Notes: a model not told the origin generated them from the letters alone. A stretch of DNA of 64,000 nt from Pleurodeles waltl (GCF_031143425.1 NW_027150040.1:62001-126000), one strand, 5' to 3'. Shown: positions 44,615-56,915, numbered from the stretch's first letter. Program-made: numbers and translations.

Positions 44615-45332
44615 ACCTGCCAGCACCGACACAGCAGAGGACTCCGAGGACACAGGGACCAGCTTTGAGAGGACAGTGGTAGGAGTCCAGCTGGAGCTGG
44701 CCAAGGAGGTGCGGTGGGGATGGAAACTCTGGCAGCCAGCCTACATGGTATGTGCATGTGCCTCGTTACTGACTCTCATTGACTCTCAATTTCCAATTAG
44801 CAATTCATGTTCCTCTGCACTCAACACTTCACCCAAGCATCTCCCATGAGATGTCCCTCAACCCTGGACTTGTGTTGTGTCACAATTGTATGTATTTCAC
44901 AAATGGGGTCACTGACCTGGACATTGTATATATATTGCACTACAACACTTGTAAATAAACACCTCCTACACAAACAGCTTGTCTTTGTGTATTGTGACAC
45001 ATCTACTACACTTAGGACTGTAATGTGTGTTACCATGTCATTAGTTACAGAGTGTCAGTACAAGAGTGCAGGAATATGGGGGCACATACCTACACACAAG
45101 GTTCCAACATGATAATTGTCTATGCTGGTCTTATCCCGCACAAGCAATTCAGTGAGTGTGTCAAAAATGAAGAACACATGTATTCTTCACTCACTACATA
45201 TGGCAGGAATGGCTGTGAAACATTTCTCGGGCAATATTGTCAGCTGGGAGTACCAATATAACACACTGGTGTGAAACAGAGGTACCTAACCTCATTAGTG
45301 ATTGCCACCGGTCACTTTTTCAGGGTAGAGTT
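44615..45332. other. Myb 3' region and deletion junction (U3)
   Basis: It contains the Myb poly(A) signal (44954-44959). Near 45387, just beyond it, the sequence jumps from the equivalent of ~21505 to ~22456, which removes the AT-rich block and the 3' third of gene X. No gene. Confidence 0.5.
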
Positions 45333-45386
45333 CTAATGTAGGCTTTTGTCAGATGTGCCACAGTCCCCAACATTCCTACACAGGAC

Positions 45387-45604
45387 TGTGGTGCTAGATG
45401 TGCCCCCCTGCACTGCCGAGGAGCTAGGTATATGTGTTGCCTTCTTTGACACTGTGGGGAACCCTTGTGGGAATGCCCACCATTCACCCTTTGCCCTCTG
45501 ACTACGGTAGGGGCGAGCCATTTTTAAGAACCCAGATTTCACTGCCAGGATATGGCGGTACCTCACAGCCCTCATTTGGAATGCACACAGCTCCTGTTGG
45601 CAGC
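45387..45604 (-). pseudogene. Gene X last exon, truncated by deletion (U3)
   Basis: The minus-strand exon keeps MRAVRYRHILAVKSGFLKMA and GEWWAFPQG but loses the coiled coil and basic C-terminus at the deletion junction near 45387. The ORF then runs into unrelated sequence to 45333. Confidence 0.6.
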
Positions 45605-47611
45605 TGTGAAATGGAGACAGGCAACCATCAATGGTTGTATGTAGTCTGTACAGATTAGTCGCTTACACTGCTACATCTAATTACACATGCATTCCAACTC
45701 ACATTCCAGAAAAGACAATGGCCCTGTGAAATGTACAGACAACACTGCCTTAGCATCATTTAATTCAGACTAAGGTGACACAAACTGTGAAAATTAACCA
45801 AACATATGGAAGTGTGCATAGCTTTTGCATTAGATAGATAAGGCCCAAACTTCCTTATCATCTGTGTCTATTTACAACTATACATCACCAGGAATTTGGA
45901 CATGTTAATGGGAGGACGGGAAGCTGCTGGTAACCATAAGGTGTCAGAGCTGATAGGTACACATGCAAGCCTGATCAATATGCCTGTCACCTACACTGTG
46001 AGCATCACATTTACCTACAAAATTGGTTTTCAACTCCCCCTGAGCCTAAGGGAAGATGGCCATGCAATCCATCATCTCAACTGTCCTGGTCATCCACCAA
46101 GGCATGCCCACTCATACATGGAGTCAAGGAGTGGACCATATGTTAGGAGGGCTGACAACTAGGAAGCTGGTATCCATGGGACTATCACTTCTACATTCAT
46201 GTGTCCGGGTGTAGACACCCATCAATACCTGATCTGCCATGACTATTCCTTACATACCCATTTCCATGTCAGCACATGTTTGGGCTTGACCTGGATGCAT
46301 GCCCATTAAATTCCACATAAGTGTACAATGCATGGAGTGCAAAAGACAGAGCACCATGCTGGGGGACAATTGCCAGCCCAGTCCTTCATATTCATGACAA
46401 TACAAGGATGCACCAAATTGTGTTCAATATGGCGCCTCCCTGTGTAGTGAGAATGATGGAGTGTGCCACTACCAATAGTCTCACAGCGTTGCACTCTGTC
46501 ATTATTAGTCACATATGGCCCTACATGTGGCTTGTCATCACCTTGTGTACACGATGCTGCCCATTGTGCGCCACATGCCTCACAAGATGTGACCCTCTGG
46601 TGGTGCATGGGGATCCTTTAAAACGGTCATAGCCTACTTTGGGATCTGATCATTGGACCGCTTCTCACATCTAGCATTGTATTCAAAAGAGAGGATTCAC
46701 TCACACAAAACTCAGGATTACTTCATAGGACACACATTATCACACTTACTGGATACATCTGGGTCCTGAAATCGCACCACTTCGCTGATTGTGTAGGGGG
46801 CGGTTCCACCTGTAAGACATGAATGGAAAACCATGCTTAGTGTCATATCTCAGGCACTGTGAGTGGACAACAATTTTCAGTGTGAACTACTTGAGAGGAG
46901 TGAGCTAGTTATCCTAGTGGAAAACAGTGCAACGGACACACCACTGTGATCACACAATGACACAGACACTCAGGTGAGTAAGGGTCACACATCTGAACAC
47001 TAACACTGTGCGAGAGACTCATGTAGTGCTTCACCCTGCAACAACCATATGTGGACCATCTATACACAACGGAACAGCACGGAATAAGGGGGAGTTATGG
47101 AGAAATACATAACACTAACCTGACGCTTTGCAAGACATATGACTCAGGTACTCAAGTATGTCCTGCAAGGCACCCAGAGGCGCTTTGTGATAGACATGTC
47201 ACTCAATTTAAAGTCTGTAGTGATCATGTATTGATTAATCCATGACTGAAGTTGTGTAATGGTTTAAAATGCCCCATATACATTGCCCCCTAAGGCTGGT
47301 AAGCTCCCTTTGCTAACATAATGGCAGGGGCATGTGCCTTAAATAATGACCAAGTTGCACTATACATGCATTGGCCAACTCTGTTGACAGAATCCTGAGA
47401 AAATATGGTAGGCTGACAGTGCTTTGGTGTTTCATACATGACACTATGCCCGGGCACAGGTGTCACCATGGCCTCTGAAATGTGTGCCTACATGATGGTT
47501 GTGCAGGACTCACTAGACATCTGACCTCCACTGGATATGGGAACTCCAGGCCTACACTGGAGCTGATACACTTCATTCTGGTTGAATACAACCTGTCCAC
47601 AAGCATTGCAT
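45605..47611 (-). other. Gene X intron or spacer (U3), with empty gypsy site
   Basis: Collinear with 1077-2281 plus 9034-9800 of U1. The uninterrupted gypsy target CCATGCTTAG is at 46831-46840. No gene recognised. Confidence 0.55.
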
Positions 47612-47959
47612 TCAGCAATCAAACTCATCTGCTACTGTCATCCAAGAGCAGTGAACAGAAAATAGTATGCCAATGGGAGAGTCACCAACAGGTCTGCCGA
47701 TCGCAACACTAGGGTGATCAAGAAAACCCTGCTCCCTGGCCACCAGATGCTTGAGCTGGTGCTCATTCCTGCTGCTCCGGAACACTCTCCTCTGTTGGTG
47801 GAGCACCTTGCCCCACCACAGCCGCCTGGTCTTGGTCCCGTAGCCCTTGATGATCCTGTCACCCATATCTGGCATCATGGGTAGATAGTGGCATACCAGC
47901 CACAAAAAATCACCCAACTCCTCCTCTGACATCCTTGTCAGCCTCCCCCTACCAGACAT
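47612..47959 (-). CDS. Gene X, proposed first exon (U3)
   Basis: The ATG at 47959-47957 opens MSGRGRLTRMSEEELGDFLW, then PMMPDMGDRIIKGYG and a basic segment RRLWWGKVLHQQRRVF, ending at a stop at 47612. It matches U1 9801-10140. An open frame of 115 codons is kept in two units. No family recognised. Confidence 0.45.
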   Translation of the reverse strand: MSGRGRLTRMSEEELGDFLWLVCHYLPMMPDMGDRIIKGYGTKTRRLWWGKVLHQQRRVFRSSRNEHQLKHLVAREQGFLDHPSVAIGRPVGDSPIGILFSVHCSWMTVADEFDC

Positions 47960-49600
47960 GATGCAAATGGTCAAAGTTGACCACAAATAACAAGACAAAA
48001 TTAAATAAATGGAAACTTAACCCCAACAACTAATCCCAACTATCCCAAATGCTTAATTACCCCGGACAGACACCCCACAGTACAAATACAAAATTCAACA
48101 AAAAAGACACAAAATCACAACTACTGGGACAAAATACACACAATTCAAGACAGGACACAACAGGAGGGACACCACAAACTTCTATCAACAACCAAGACAC
48201 AACCACCAGCTCCAAAACACAACCACACAGTCAGAAAGGAACAGACTGTAAAGAGAAAGTAAAACTACACCCACTGTACCATGCTTGTAGACAGGATTTC
48301 CTATTACATCACTTCCTATCTCCGTGCGTCACGTTTTCCAATTATGCGTGTATTTATTTGACACATTTAACATATGCGTAGTTTTTTTTTAGATGTATTA
48401 CGTACGTGCGTCGTTTATATAGACGCATGACGGTCATGCGTTGATTTCACTAAAGGCAGCATTGAGAGAAGTGTGAAGGTGAAATTCATGCAAAGAGCCC
48501 ATGTGTCATTTACTTTGCATTTGCGGCTGTTTTAGACATATTTGAATCATAATTTTTGACTCAAACCCTGATTGCTTGTTTATTTGCATTGTCCTTAGAT
48601 GGACCCTAAATCAAAATAGATATGACATGGGCTGTGCTTCAGTGTGGCATTTTGAGTAGGGCCACATGGGGTGGTACATGCAACAATGTGACAAGGGTGT
48701 GATTGGGCTGTTCCACCAACATGTGTTACAGACTCAACAGCATGCAAATTGTTGCACGTCATGCATGTGTGACAAAGTGTATCCACATATGTTTGGCATT
48801 CTGTTCAATGCAATAGTTCTGATGTGTGAATGTGTGTTGTTTTTTTGTCTGTGTTGTGTGATGTTGTCATACAGAGCATACTATTTAAAGCTACATACAC
48901 AGGTCAGGCATCGTTGATGATGGGTGAACCATTGCTACCTAGGAATTATGACCCTACAACTGTCTCCGTATGAAGATTTGGAGCTTATGGAGACTTGTGT
49001 GAACCCTGCATATTTGTCTGACATGTGGTCATGTGTACCCTGGGTCAGGATTGTGCCCATGGCAGTGGCAGAACAGATTACTATGGATATTCTGCACAGG
49101 CCCAACTTCTACCATTGGTTGTTATACCTGGGCAAATCATGATGACCATAGTTACTAATGATGTCCCCCCCTTGTCACACATGTTCCATGCAGCCATTGC
49201 AACTCTCACACTGAGTTGTGACAGTGTTTAGTTCCAACATGACTTAATTTAATTTTTTTACATCCACTACCTCATGTGTGGGCCCCTTGCATACATCCTA
49301 TTTGGACATGATGTAGTTGTGTCTGATGACCTATTGACTAACAAGTTGCCAACGTAGATTTATAAAATATGTTATGGTCCATAGATTGTGTCCTTCAGTT
49401 GTCACATACCAGTGATGAGGCTCTTTGTGATGTGTGTGATGGTGGCATTACAATCTTACACATCACATATGATGTTGCAACAGTACTTGTCAAGTTCCTA
49501 TCTGTAACATGATCCCTAACCTTCAACTCACATTCCTATGCTATGTGAAATGGAGATTGAAAAGATCAAAGCAGTATTGGTTGTATTAGTGAAGTGTTTA
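47960..49600. other. Spacer between gene X and transposase (U3)
   Basis: Collinear with U1 10141-11950, with a ~180-bp deletion near 49024. It keeps the TATA-like/TGACG palindromic block at ~48392-48445. No gene. Confidence 0.45.
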
Positions 49601-49633
49601 TTTAAAAAATTGAGAAGGTGAATTCAGTGGTTC

Positions 49634-49956
49634 TTAAGTGTAAAAGTTCTCAACTATGTGCTGTCTCCGGTGTACCCCAGCAGCTGTGTTGTGCTGATCC
49701 CCCTCCATATCATCACTACCATCCTCCCCATCCTCCTCAGGCAGGTCATGTTGTGCAGGATAGCACATGTCAGGATGATTTAGCAAACAATTTGTGGGGC
49801 CTACTGTGAGGTCCAAGCACCTGAATCTTGTTTCAAAAATGGCAAATGTCCTTTCCACAATATTGTGTGTCTTACGGTGTGTCTTGCTCTCTGCTGCTGT
49901 GCTTGGATTGGCAAGTGCGGTCATCATCCACGGCTGTATGCCATAACCCTGATCAC
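49634..49956 (-). pseudogene. Harb-A transposase, second exon (U3)
   Basis: It starts GDQGYGIQPWMMTALANP after an acceptor at 49957-49959. The third catalytic Glu is in NIVERTFAIFE. Short deletions (after AAES and after LDLT) bring the C-terminal frame (DLPEEDGEDG, to IVENFYT) into the same ORF, so this copy reads through where U1 stops, but with residues missing. Confidence 0.82.
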
Positions 49957-51955
49957 CTGAAAAAGGTAAAATGTGTAAGTTGTTGTTTAGGCTTGCAACA
50001 GATTTGTCATGTAGCATGGCAGTTGTTATTTAGATTTGGTTGTGACTCATACATGTTTGTGTTATGGAGTGAGTTCCTGGCCTTGTGCAAAGTTTACTTA
50101 GCACTGTGTTGTTGAACATGACAATCTTGGGTATTGGCTCAAGGACCTGGGACATATGCTTTGGAATCCTAACTGATGGTCAGTATGTATGTACCATGTG
50201 TTGTGTAGTGCACCTTTGTTTCAGTGTGCTATCACTGGAGGGGACATGACATATCCTCACAATACAAAGGGGTCAGATGTGGTGACAATGTGGTAGCTCT
50301 ACAGAGGCTGGACATCTCAGCCACATTGTCATGTGTCATTACAGATGAAGTGCAACACTTAGATCCATTTTGATGAGTAAGTGACAATGCACAACACAGC
50401 TCCATCGATGACAGCACTGTGCTGCAACATTTTGACTATGCAGGAATGCATCATGTGTGACATGCTACTAGGCAACCCTTTGTTGTCTTCTGTGCCGGCA
50501 CCTAATATGCAGCTGTGCACCAAGACTACCAACCTTGCACTAGGTTTGCTTGGCTAGCTGCCCTATGGAGGTGGATGTATCTATGCAGGAAGGGACACTT
50601 ACCGATACATTTACATTTTTGATGGCCAATTGGCTTTTTCTGTGTGTGCAACAGCATGCATAGGTGGCACATTCATATGAGGTCAAATAACACTCAATTT
50701 CATTTTGGCAACCTGTAAACGGCATCCCTGGGGTGGTGTTTAATGTTGGCACTGCCTCGGGTTTTAGGTGACACGTACATCTGTGTCAGGATCATAATGC
50801 TATGTATCTTATGGTGACAGACCTGCTGTTACACACATTGCAAACCCCTTCCACGCTAAGTGCTGTGTGGGAGGGTGGCCAATTTCCAATGTGGCTTCAA
50901 GTCACAAAAGAGTGGTCATCCGCAAATGTGTACATACAGTGCAGACCATGACAATGGCACTGGGGGCTCTTACATAGGCTCCTTAGTGATCCTGTGTGGC
51001 AGCTGTTTTTTGTGCCAGCCATCAGGTATCCAAGGGTGTGTATCCCATTGTGTCAGGATGATCAACATCACTACCAGTGGCTCTCCTATCTTCCAAAACA
51101 TAAATCAGCATTTCTACTGTCCACACATGCCCACTGCAGGCTATGGGATGGAGCTCAGCTACCTAGCAAATGTGTCCCTTAGCACACTGCATGTAAGGCC
51201 AGTGATGTCCTCTATATACCTACAGGGTCCCAGTATTGCATCCATGAACTACACTGTCTAACAGTGATTCTGCCCCATGGTGAGCCCTTTATTGTTTACA
51301 GTACAGACATGATGGTGTTGTGGGTCAGCCAGTGGTGCATGTGAGGTGGCACTACAGTAGGTGTGGTGCCATTTCTCACAAATCTGGCACATGGTATGTG
51401 ATGGCCATTGATGTTGTATTCCTATGTGTGTGATCCAATGCATCAGGCAGTTGTATGTTCACACAACAGGTAAATCAGGTATGTGTTGATGAGATGTAGT
51501 TGGTATTGACACCAGTTGTCTGGCATGTGATGTTTGTTCTGGCCGAGACTTGAACGGCATGATTTGAGTGATCTGTGCCTATGTGTGACTTACGTGCATG
51601 GTGTATGGCATTGACCTTGCTGTGCAATTCTTTGTTTGCTGTACTGTGTGTGTGATGTGTATGTAGTAGGCAACCTGTGGGCTCTTGTAGTGGTTTGTGT
51701 GCATCTTCTGTTTGCAAAGGGTACCTATCTGCACCTGTCCTTCACGTGGTGTGCCTGTCAAGTTGTTGGTGTTTTACGTAAATGTGGGTGTATGTGTTTG
51801 TGGTGTGCACTGATTGTGCTGTACTGCAGCATGGTGCATGTGTTGTTACATGCACAGCTGTGTTACCCTGGCCATGTGCTTTTGGAGTGGTGTATGTGTT
51901 GTGTTTCCTACAGGGTTGGGGTGTTGTGTGTAAATTGCTAAGTTTGTTGACTTAC
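49957..51955 (-). other. Transposase intron (U3)
   Basis: About 2.0 kb between a GTAAGT donor (ACTTAC 51950-51955) and the CAG acceptor. Collinear with U1 and U2. Nothing nested. Confidence 0.65.
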
Positions 51956-52620
51956 CCACAAGGAGGCCATTTCCATATTGTCCGTCCTGGAAGTGTTTGT
52001 TGATCCTGATGTGCCTGAATATGTAGGCATTATGGACACTGCCAGGATACTTGGCCAAAATGTTTGTGAATAGTCCCCGGTGGCCCACTATGGCCTGCAC
52101 ATGTATGGAATGCGTGTGTTTGCGATTCCGGTATAAATGTTCTGTTGCTGCAGGTGGAACAAGTCGGACATGGGTGCAGTCTATTGCACCAAGCACATGC
52201 GGGAAGCCATTAAATTGGTGAAGCCTCTGTTTTATCTCCTGCTGCTTTTGCTGGGTGTTGGGGAAGCAGATGTGGAGGGGTGTCTGGGAGATAATTGCAT
52301 CTAACTCCTTTGGCAGGAACACAAGAATGACTGCTGTGACACACCAGCAGCCAGGGCACCTGTTGTTTGAAATGAGCCACTTGCCAGCATATGCAGGACA
52401 GCTAGCAGCTTTGTCAACGGTGGTATATTAAGTGGGGTCTGCAGGTTGGGAGTGATCTGTAGCTCAATGTGGTGCAGCAGGTGTAATATAGCTTGCCTAT
52501 TGAGTCTGTATGTCCTTATGCTGTCTTGCTCCCTGAGGCCGAGGAGGGTTGTCCTGTTTTGGTATATCCTCTCCTGCCTTCTGCGTTGCCATTTTGGGCC
52601 CCCTTGTGGTGGTTGCAGTT
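51956..52620 (-). pseudogene. Harb-A transposase, first exon, including the 5' part lost from U1 and U2
   Basis: The open part (52322 down) reads KELDAIISQTPLH, FPHVLGAIDCTHVRLVPP (first catalytic Asp), TEHLYRNRKHTHSIHVQAIV and LAKYPGSVHNAYIFRH to the donor. Above 52322 the minus strand continues with weakly readable transposase-like sequence up to ~52620, with stops. This 5' part is absent from U1 and U2 because the array breakpoint lies at 52322. Confidence 0.75.
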
Positions 52621-53054
52621 GTTGTTAAATCGTCTCGCAAGCTGGAGCAGTATCAATTACATGTTGTCCTGTGGGTTGGTAATGTTGCTTCTGTGTGTTT
52701 TCCTTAAGTAGTGATGTGTGTCCCTCATTTTAACACCCAGCCTGATCCAGGCATTAACATTTGACGCAAACCTGAGTTAACGTCATTTTTTCGGTCCGCC
52801 TCCCACCAATCCATCATTTTTGCCCAGGTGGACAAATATGGTGCTAGGGGGTTAGAGTCATTTCTGGTCGGGAACTCCTACCTTGCATCTCATTGACACC
52901 AGGTAGTTTCACGCATCCAAAAAATGACGTTAACTCCAATATTTTGACGCTAGACGGATCTAGCGTCAAAATATAAATATGGAGTTAAGTTTGCACTGAA
53001 CTAGCATAAAATAAATTATGCTAATTCAGCGCAAACAGAATATAAATCTGGGCG
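52621..53054. repeat. Harb-A right terminal region and TIR
   Basis: AT-rich DNA with GTTAACGTCATTTTTT, GGTTAGAGTCATTT and an inverted TTTTGACGCTAGA/TCTAGCGTCAAAA pair (~52951-52980), ending AATATAAATCTGGGCG. These motifs mirror 17424-17700. A 126-codon ORF (53018-53398) crosses the element end and is not a gene. Confidence 0.65.
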
Positions 53055-53946
53055 TAATTTTTAGGGCAGCAAAGACGTTTCAGTTTCTCAAAAAAGCAGC
53101 AAAAGAGGAGGAGGTGAAGTGGTTAATAACTGGTATTTTTGTTTCATCAATAAACAAAATAACGATTAGTAGAACAGTGAAAGTGGCACCATACAGACAT
53201 CGAAACAACATAGTGGTTAATGCACCTGTTGTAGACAGGTATGTAGTCTGTAGACCACATATCCAAATATCTAGCATTTTCAATTCCAAAGGTTGGAGAG
53301 CAGCTCCATATAATAATAAAAATATGTTATCAAAGAGCTCACTATCAACACTCATGCAGCACATGTTGGGTCTGCCGAATATAACCATGCTGGAGTGAGG
53401 AGCAGAATGTCATCAGGCATGTAGGCTAGAGTATAAATCAGAGTATAAATTATATCGCAGCATTGTATCATTCTAGCATGAAAGTGTCTTTTCCAGGGCC
53501 CAGAATTGAAAACTTATGCACACATATTCTACTCTGAACTTGAACTTCCAGCTGGGAAAAGCAACCTCTTATACATAAAAGGTTTGAGAAGGGGTTTAAA
53601 GACTCTCTGTCAGGCCAGCTCAAGAAATGAAAAACAGACATCCCGAATAGCTGTATTTTTTTTACCAGCATAAGGTACACAACTGAAGTAAATCTTTGTG
53701 ATTGGTCTGAACTGTCTCTCATGCAGAACTTGCAAACACATGTTCTGTGGCCAGGAGTACGATATGGCAAATCTATCCTTCTCTTGTCCCCTTGTGCACA
53801 ATGCAATCAAGCCCTGGTACTGTGTCTCTTGTAACACAAAAGGATGATGGACGGAGTGCTGAAACTTTTCAACCACTCATCCCCAGTCAGAGATCTGGGT
53901 TTAATCCATCATTCGTTTGCTCACCATGCCACCCCAGTTTAGACTC

Positions 53947-54004
53947 AGCCATATGCAAATCAGTCTTCATGGGGAACAGGGTCAAGACTGATTTGCATAT
54001 GGCT
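53947..54004. repeat. Perfect 21-bp inverted repeat with octamer motifs
   Basis: The arms AGCCATATGCAAATCAGTCTT (53947-53967) and its exact complement (53984-54004) flank a 16-base loop. Each arm carries the POU-factor octamer ATGCAAAT. A related half (AGACTGATTTGCACATGGCT) recurs at ~54270. Confidence 0.85.
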
Positions 54005-54425
54005 TATTTAGGCCCAGATTTCTGTACACGGGGTGAATGTTTGATATTGTTCAGCATTCTGTTCATCACTTGTTCTTTTTGCATTTGTCACCCGAAGTGG
54101 GAAGGGTGTGCCCAGACGTGGGTCCTGTGCACCCCATGCCACTGGATTCAAGCTAGCTGAGGTGAGGAGAGGTGATACCCCGAAACCTGCTCCAGGGTGC
54201 TTGTTTCCAGTCCAGGGAAGACCTGGATTGGAAGTTTGGGCTGGACTGTTCCCATGGGGAACAAGGTCTAGACTGATTTGCACATGGCTGTGTCCAAACT
54301 GGAATATCATGGGTAGCAAAAAAAACAGTGGATTTAGGCCTGGATCTCTGTACACGGGGTGAATGTTTGACATTGTTCAGTATTCCGTCCATCACTTGTT
54401 TTTTTTCCATGTGTCTCTTGCAAGG
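54003..54425. repeat. Partial tandem copies of a ~325-bp dispersed repeat
   Basis: TGTACACGGGGTGAATGTTT followed by ATTGTTCAG, TTC, ATCACTTGTT occurs at ~54023 and again at ~54348. TTTAGGCC lies before each, and AGACTGATTTGCA at 53986 and 54271. The spacing is ~285-325 bases. No hammerhead core (CTGATGA) is present. Confidence 0.6.
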
Positions 54426-54644
54426 GACAAACACCTGACTAATGGCTGTGTGGCTTAAGAATAAAGCCACACAGTCATTGGCCATGCTCTGTAATCCCCT
54501 GTGCTGCTTTGTGGGTCTGAACCAATGGGGACATGCCAATCTAACATGACAAGAACTAGTCCTTGCATTGCTTTTATGCAGGTGATTAGCTTTGTAAGTA
54601 AGATTAGGGGGGTGGAGCAGAATTTCAGACTATCAGGCTGGCAT

Positions 54645-54647
54645 ATA
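54645..54647. repeat. Target site duplication of Harb-B2, left (ATA)
   Basis: Pairs with ATA at 63141-63143. Confidence 0.7.
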
Positions 54648-55193
54648 GGGGGTCATTACAACATTGGCGGTATAAGGCGCTTACCGCCGTGCAGAAGACC
54701 GCCAATACACCGCCGCAGCGGCAGTAGACCGCCACAGCTATTATGACACACATCACAGAATCTGGCGAAATTCAGACACCCACACAATACCGCCACACCA
54801 AAGGCCAGCGATAAACATGCGGAAACAAATCCTCCACCGCCACGGCAACAGAAACACGCCCATGCTATTACGACCCACGAATCCACGCGGCGGTCTTTCA
54901 ACCACGGTATTCCACTTGCGGTACACACCGCCGGCTCAAAATACACACACATTTACAATACACCGCCACATTGGACAATTCAAAATGCACACACCTGACA
55001 CACATACAGACACCACACCCACACATCCAATACAATATAAAACACACACCCACAACACCCACAAACCCCTACAACCAAAAATTCTGAGAGAAGGCGAGAG
55101 AGAGAGCACAGAATAGACAACCCCACCACATACCACTACACTCACCACACTCATCACCACATACACCACCCCACACATCACACACACCACCCC

Positions 55194-55580
55194 ATGGCAC
55201 GCCAAAGACACCCCGACACCCCCGCTTCTCCGAGGAGGAGCTCAGGGTCATGGTGGAGGAAATCCTACGGGTAGAGCCACAGCTATTTGGCTCACAGGTA
55301 CAGCACACATCCATAGCCAGGAAGATGGAGCTATGGCAAAGAATAGTGGACAGGGTCAACGCAGTGGCACAGCACCCAAGAAATAGGGAGGACATCAGGA
55401 AGAGGTGGAACGACCTACGGGGGAAGGTGCGTTCCGCGGTATCCAGGCACCACATCGCGGTACAGCAGACTGGCGGCGGACCCCCACCTCCTCCCCCTCA
55501 ACTAACAACATGGGAGGAGCAAGTCTTGACCATCTTGCATCCTGAGGGCCTCGGAGGAGTAGTTGGAGGAACGGACACTG
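55194..55580 (+). pseudogene. Harb-B2 Myb/SANT gene, exon 1 (N-terminal frameshift)
   Basis: The ATG at 55194 starts MARQRHPDTP but is out of frame with the domain, because of extra bases near 55218. From ~55228 the right frame reads EEELRVMVEEILRVEPQLFG, SIARKMELWQRIVDRVNAVA, NREDIRKRWNDLRGKVRSAV, a run of six Pro and TTWEEQVLTILHPEG. It ends at a GTAAGT donor (55581). The domain has the three Trp/aromatic-anchored helices of a Myb/SANT DNA-binding fold, like NAIF1. An in-frame internal ATG is at 55250. Confidence 0.87.
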
Positions 55581-55904
55581 GTAAGTCAAATCTTAACTAT
55601 CACTTCCCCCACCCTACCTGCATGCTATCACACACCCCCACCATCACACCCTCCCCTATCACCCAAACTCCTCACTAATGTACTAATAACACCAACTACA
55701 CATCCCAATCCCAAGACCTGCATGACACAACTAAGCATGGACACCCATCACTAAAGAATGCCCACTGCACATACCCAGGACACCCCCCAACCATCAACAC
55801 ACAAGCCCCCACACAGGAATGCCTGCACTGGGGTTCACGCACACCCAACCATTGCACACCATGAAACACACACATGCAATAATCATGTACTTATACCCCC
55901 GCAG

Positions 55905-56728
55905 GAACCCGAAGGAACGTCACCACACCAGAGGGTCCAGACAACACCACTCCACCCCCAGAAGAGGCCCACAGTGACGAGAGCAGCTCTGCCCTACTGG
56001 ATCTTGATGACCAGCCCGGACCATCGTGGGCCTCAGGACAGTCGGTTCCCCTTGCCCAGCCACAGCCCAACACCGAACTTCCACCCTCTGGTAACACCAG
56101 CACAGCACCCACCCAGCGGGCCCAAACCTCCCTACCCAGGACAGGTCAATCAGCGGTGTGTCCACCACTACAGGGCACCCATGGTAACCCACCACCCCAA
56201 CAACAACAGGGACCTGGGGGCAGTGGTAGTGGGCACACGGTCCAGGGGAGAGAGGCACAGGAACATAGGGGAACTGGGAGGGCTGCTGTGCGACAGAGGG
56301 AGGACAGGCCAAGGGAACCAACTCTCCACAAGGCCCTCTCCTCCATCATGGGAGCATACCACCACTCCCAGGAGACGATGGCGACGGTCCTGGACAAGTT
56401 GCAGGAGACCCTGCGTCTGCAGGAGGAGCAGTATTTGGGGTTCAGGGAGGAGCTCAGGACCATCGGCTCCGCCCTGGGCACCATCGTAGGGGTGCTGACG
56501 GATATTCAAAAGACCTTGAGGGACACCTTGGCACTCCAAGGGGCCCCTGACACTAGCCATGATGATGAACTGCCCACCACCTCCGCTGGTGCTAGTGGAC
56601 AGGACGCCCCGCCACAGGACCACCACACCAGCACCCCATCTCCTGCAGACGGACAACCACCACGCAAGCGGGCCCTGAGATCCAGGAACAGGACAGAGCA
56701 AGATGGCAAGACCCCCGCCAGGAAATAA
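55905..56728 (+). CDS. Harb-B2 Myb/SANT gene, exon 2 (intact)
   Basis: After the acceptor CCCCCGCAG (ending 55904) the exon joins exon 1 in phase 1 and stays open for ~274 codons: GTRRNVTTPEGPDN, TPPPEEAHSDES, LLDLDDQPGPS, QSAVCPPLQGTHG, ALSSIMGAYHHSQE, a probable coiled coil (REELRTIGSALGTIVGVLTD) and a basic tail RKRALRSRN. The stop is at 56726-56728. AATAAA at 56916-56921 follows. The low-complexity linker and C-terminal coiled coil probably mediate contact with the transposase or self-association; this is inference. Confidence 0.85.
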
Positions 56729-56915
56729 GACCACCCTGATTGTCCCCCCACTGTCCCACTTTGTTACCCTGTCCAAATCGGAACTGCCCCAGCTCCACTT
56801 CCAATGGGCAGATGTGCAATGTACCTGTGAGACTAATAGACTGGACTCTGCCATGGACATTCCTCCACCATCACCCATCACCATTTTACAACCCCCCTTC
56901 ATTTTTTAGCGCTTA

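Larger units (their letters stand above)
38603..52322 (-). repeat. Tandem array unit U3 (last unit)
   Basis: 13.72 kb, collinear with U2 without Harb-B1. It begins with the flank at 38603 and reaches the common breakpoint at ~52322. Unlike U1 and U2 it then continues into the remaining transposase 5' part and the right end of Harb-A. It lacks ~950 bp between the Myb and gene X 3' ends (junction near 45387). Confidence 0.88.
41326..53054 (-). mobile_element. Harb-A: complete-length old PIF/Harbinger element (11.7 kb)
   Basis: The left end GGGCCAGATTAATAC follows TTA (41323-41325). The right end ...AATATAAATCTGGGCG precedes TAA (53055-53057), so the TSD no longer matches at one base. The TIRs share CCAGATTTATA. 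Content in order: Myb/SANT gene (+), gene X (-), transposase (-). This is the only copy in the window with both ends. All genes carry damage. Confidence 0.75.
53058..54644. other. Sequence between Harb-A and Harb-B2
   Basis: No gene recognised. It is not related to the array. It contains the perfect 21-bp-arm palindrome at 53947-54004 and two partial copies of a ~325-bp repeat (from ~54003 and ~54328). Confidence 0.5.

Noticed and set aside
53018..53398. 126-codon ORF at the Harb-A right end
   Set aside because: It spans the TIR boundary and has no domain or splice support.
54003..54425. Newt satellite-2 type hammerhead ribozyme, suggested by the ~325-bp repeat period
   Set aside because: The CTGATGA...GAAA core cannot be found on either strand in this stretch. 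Period similarity alone is not enough.
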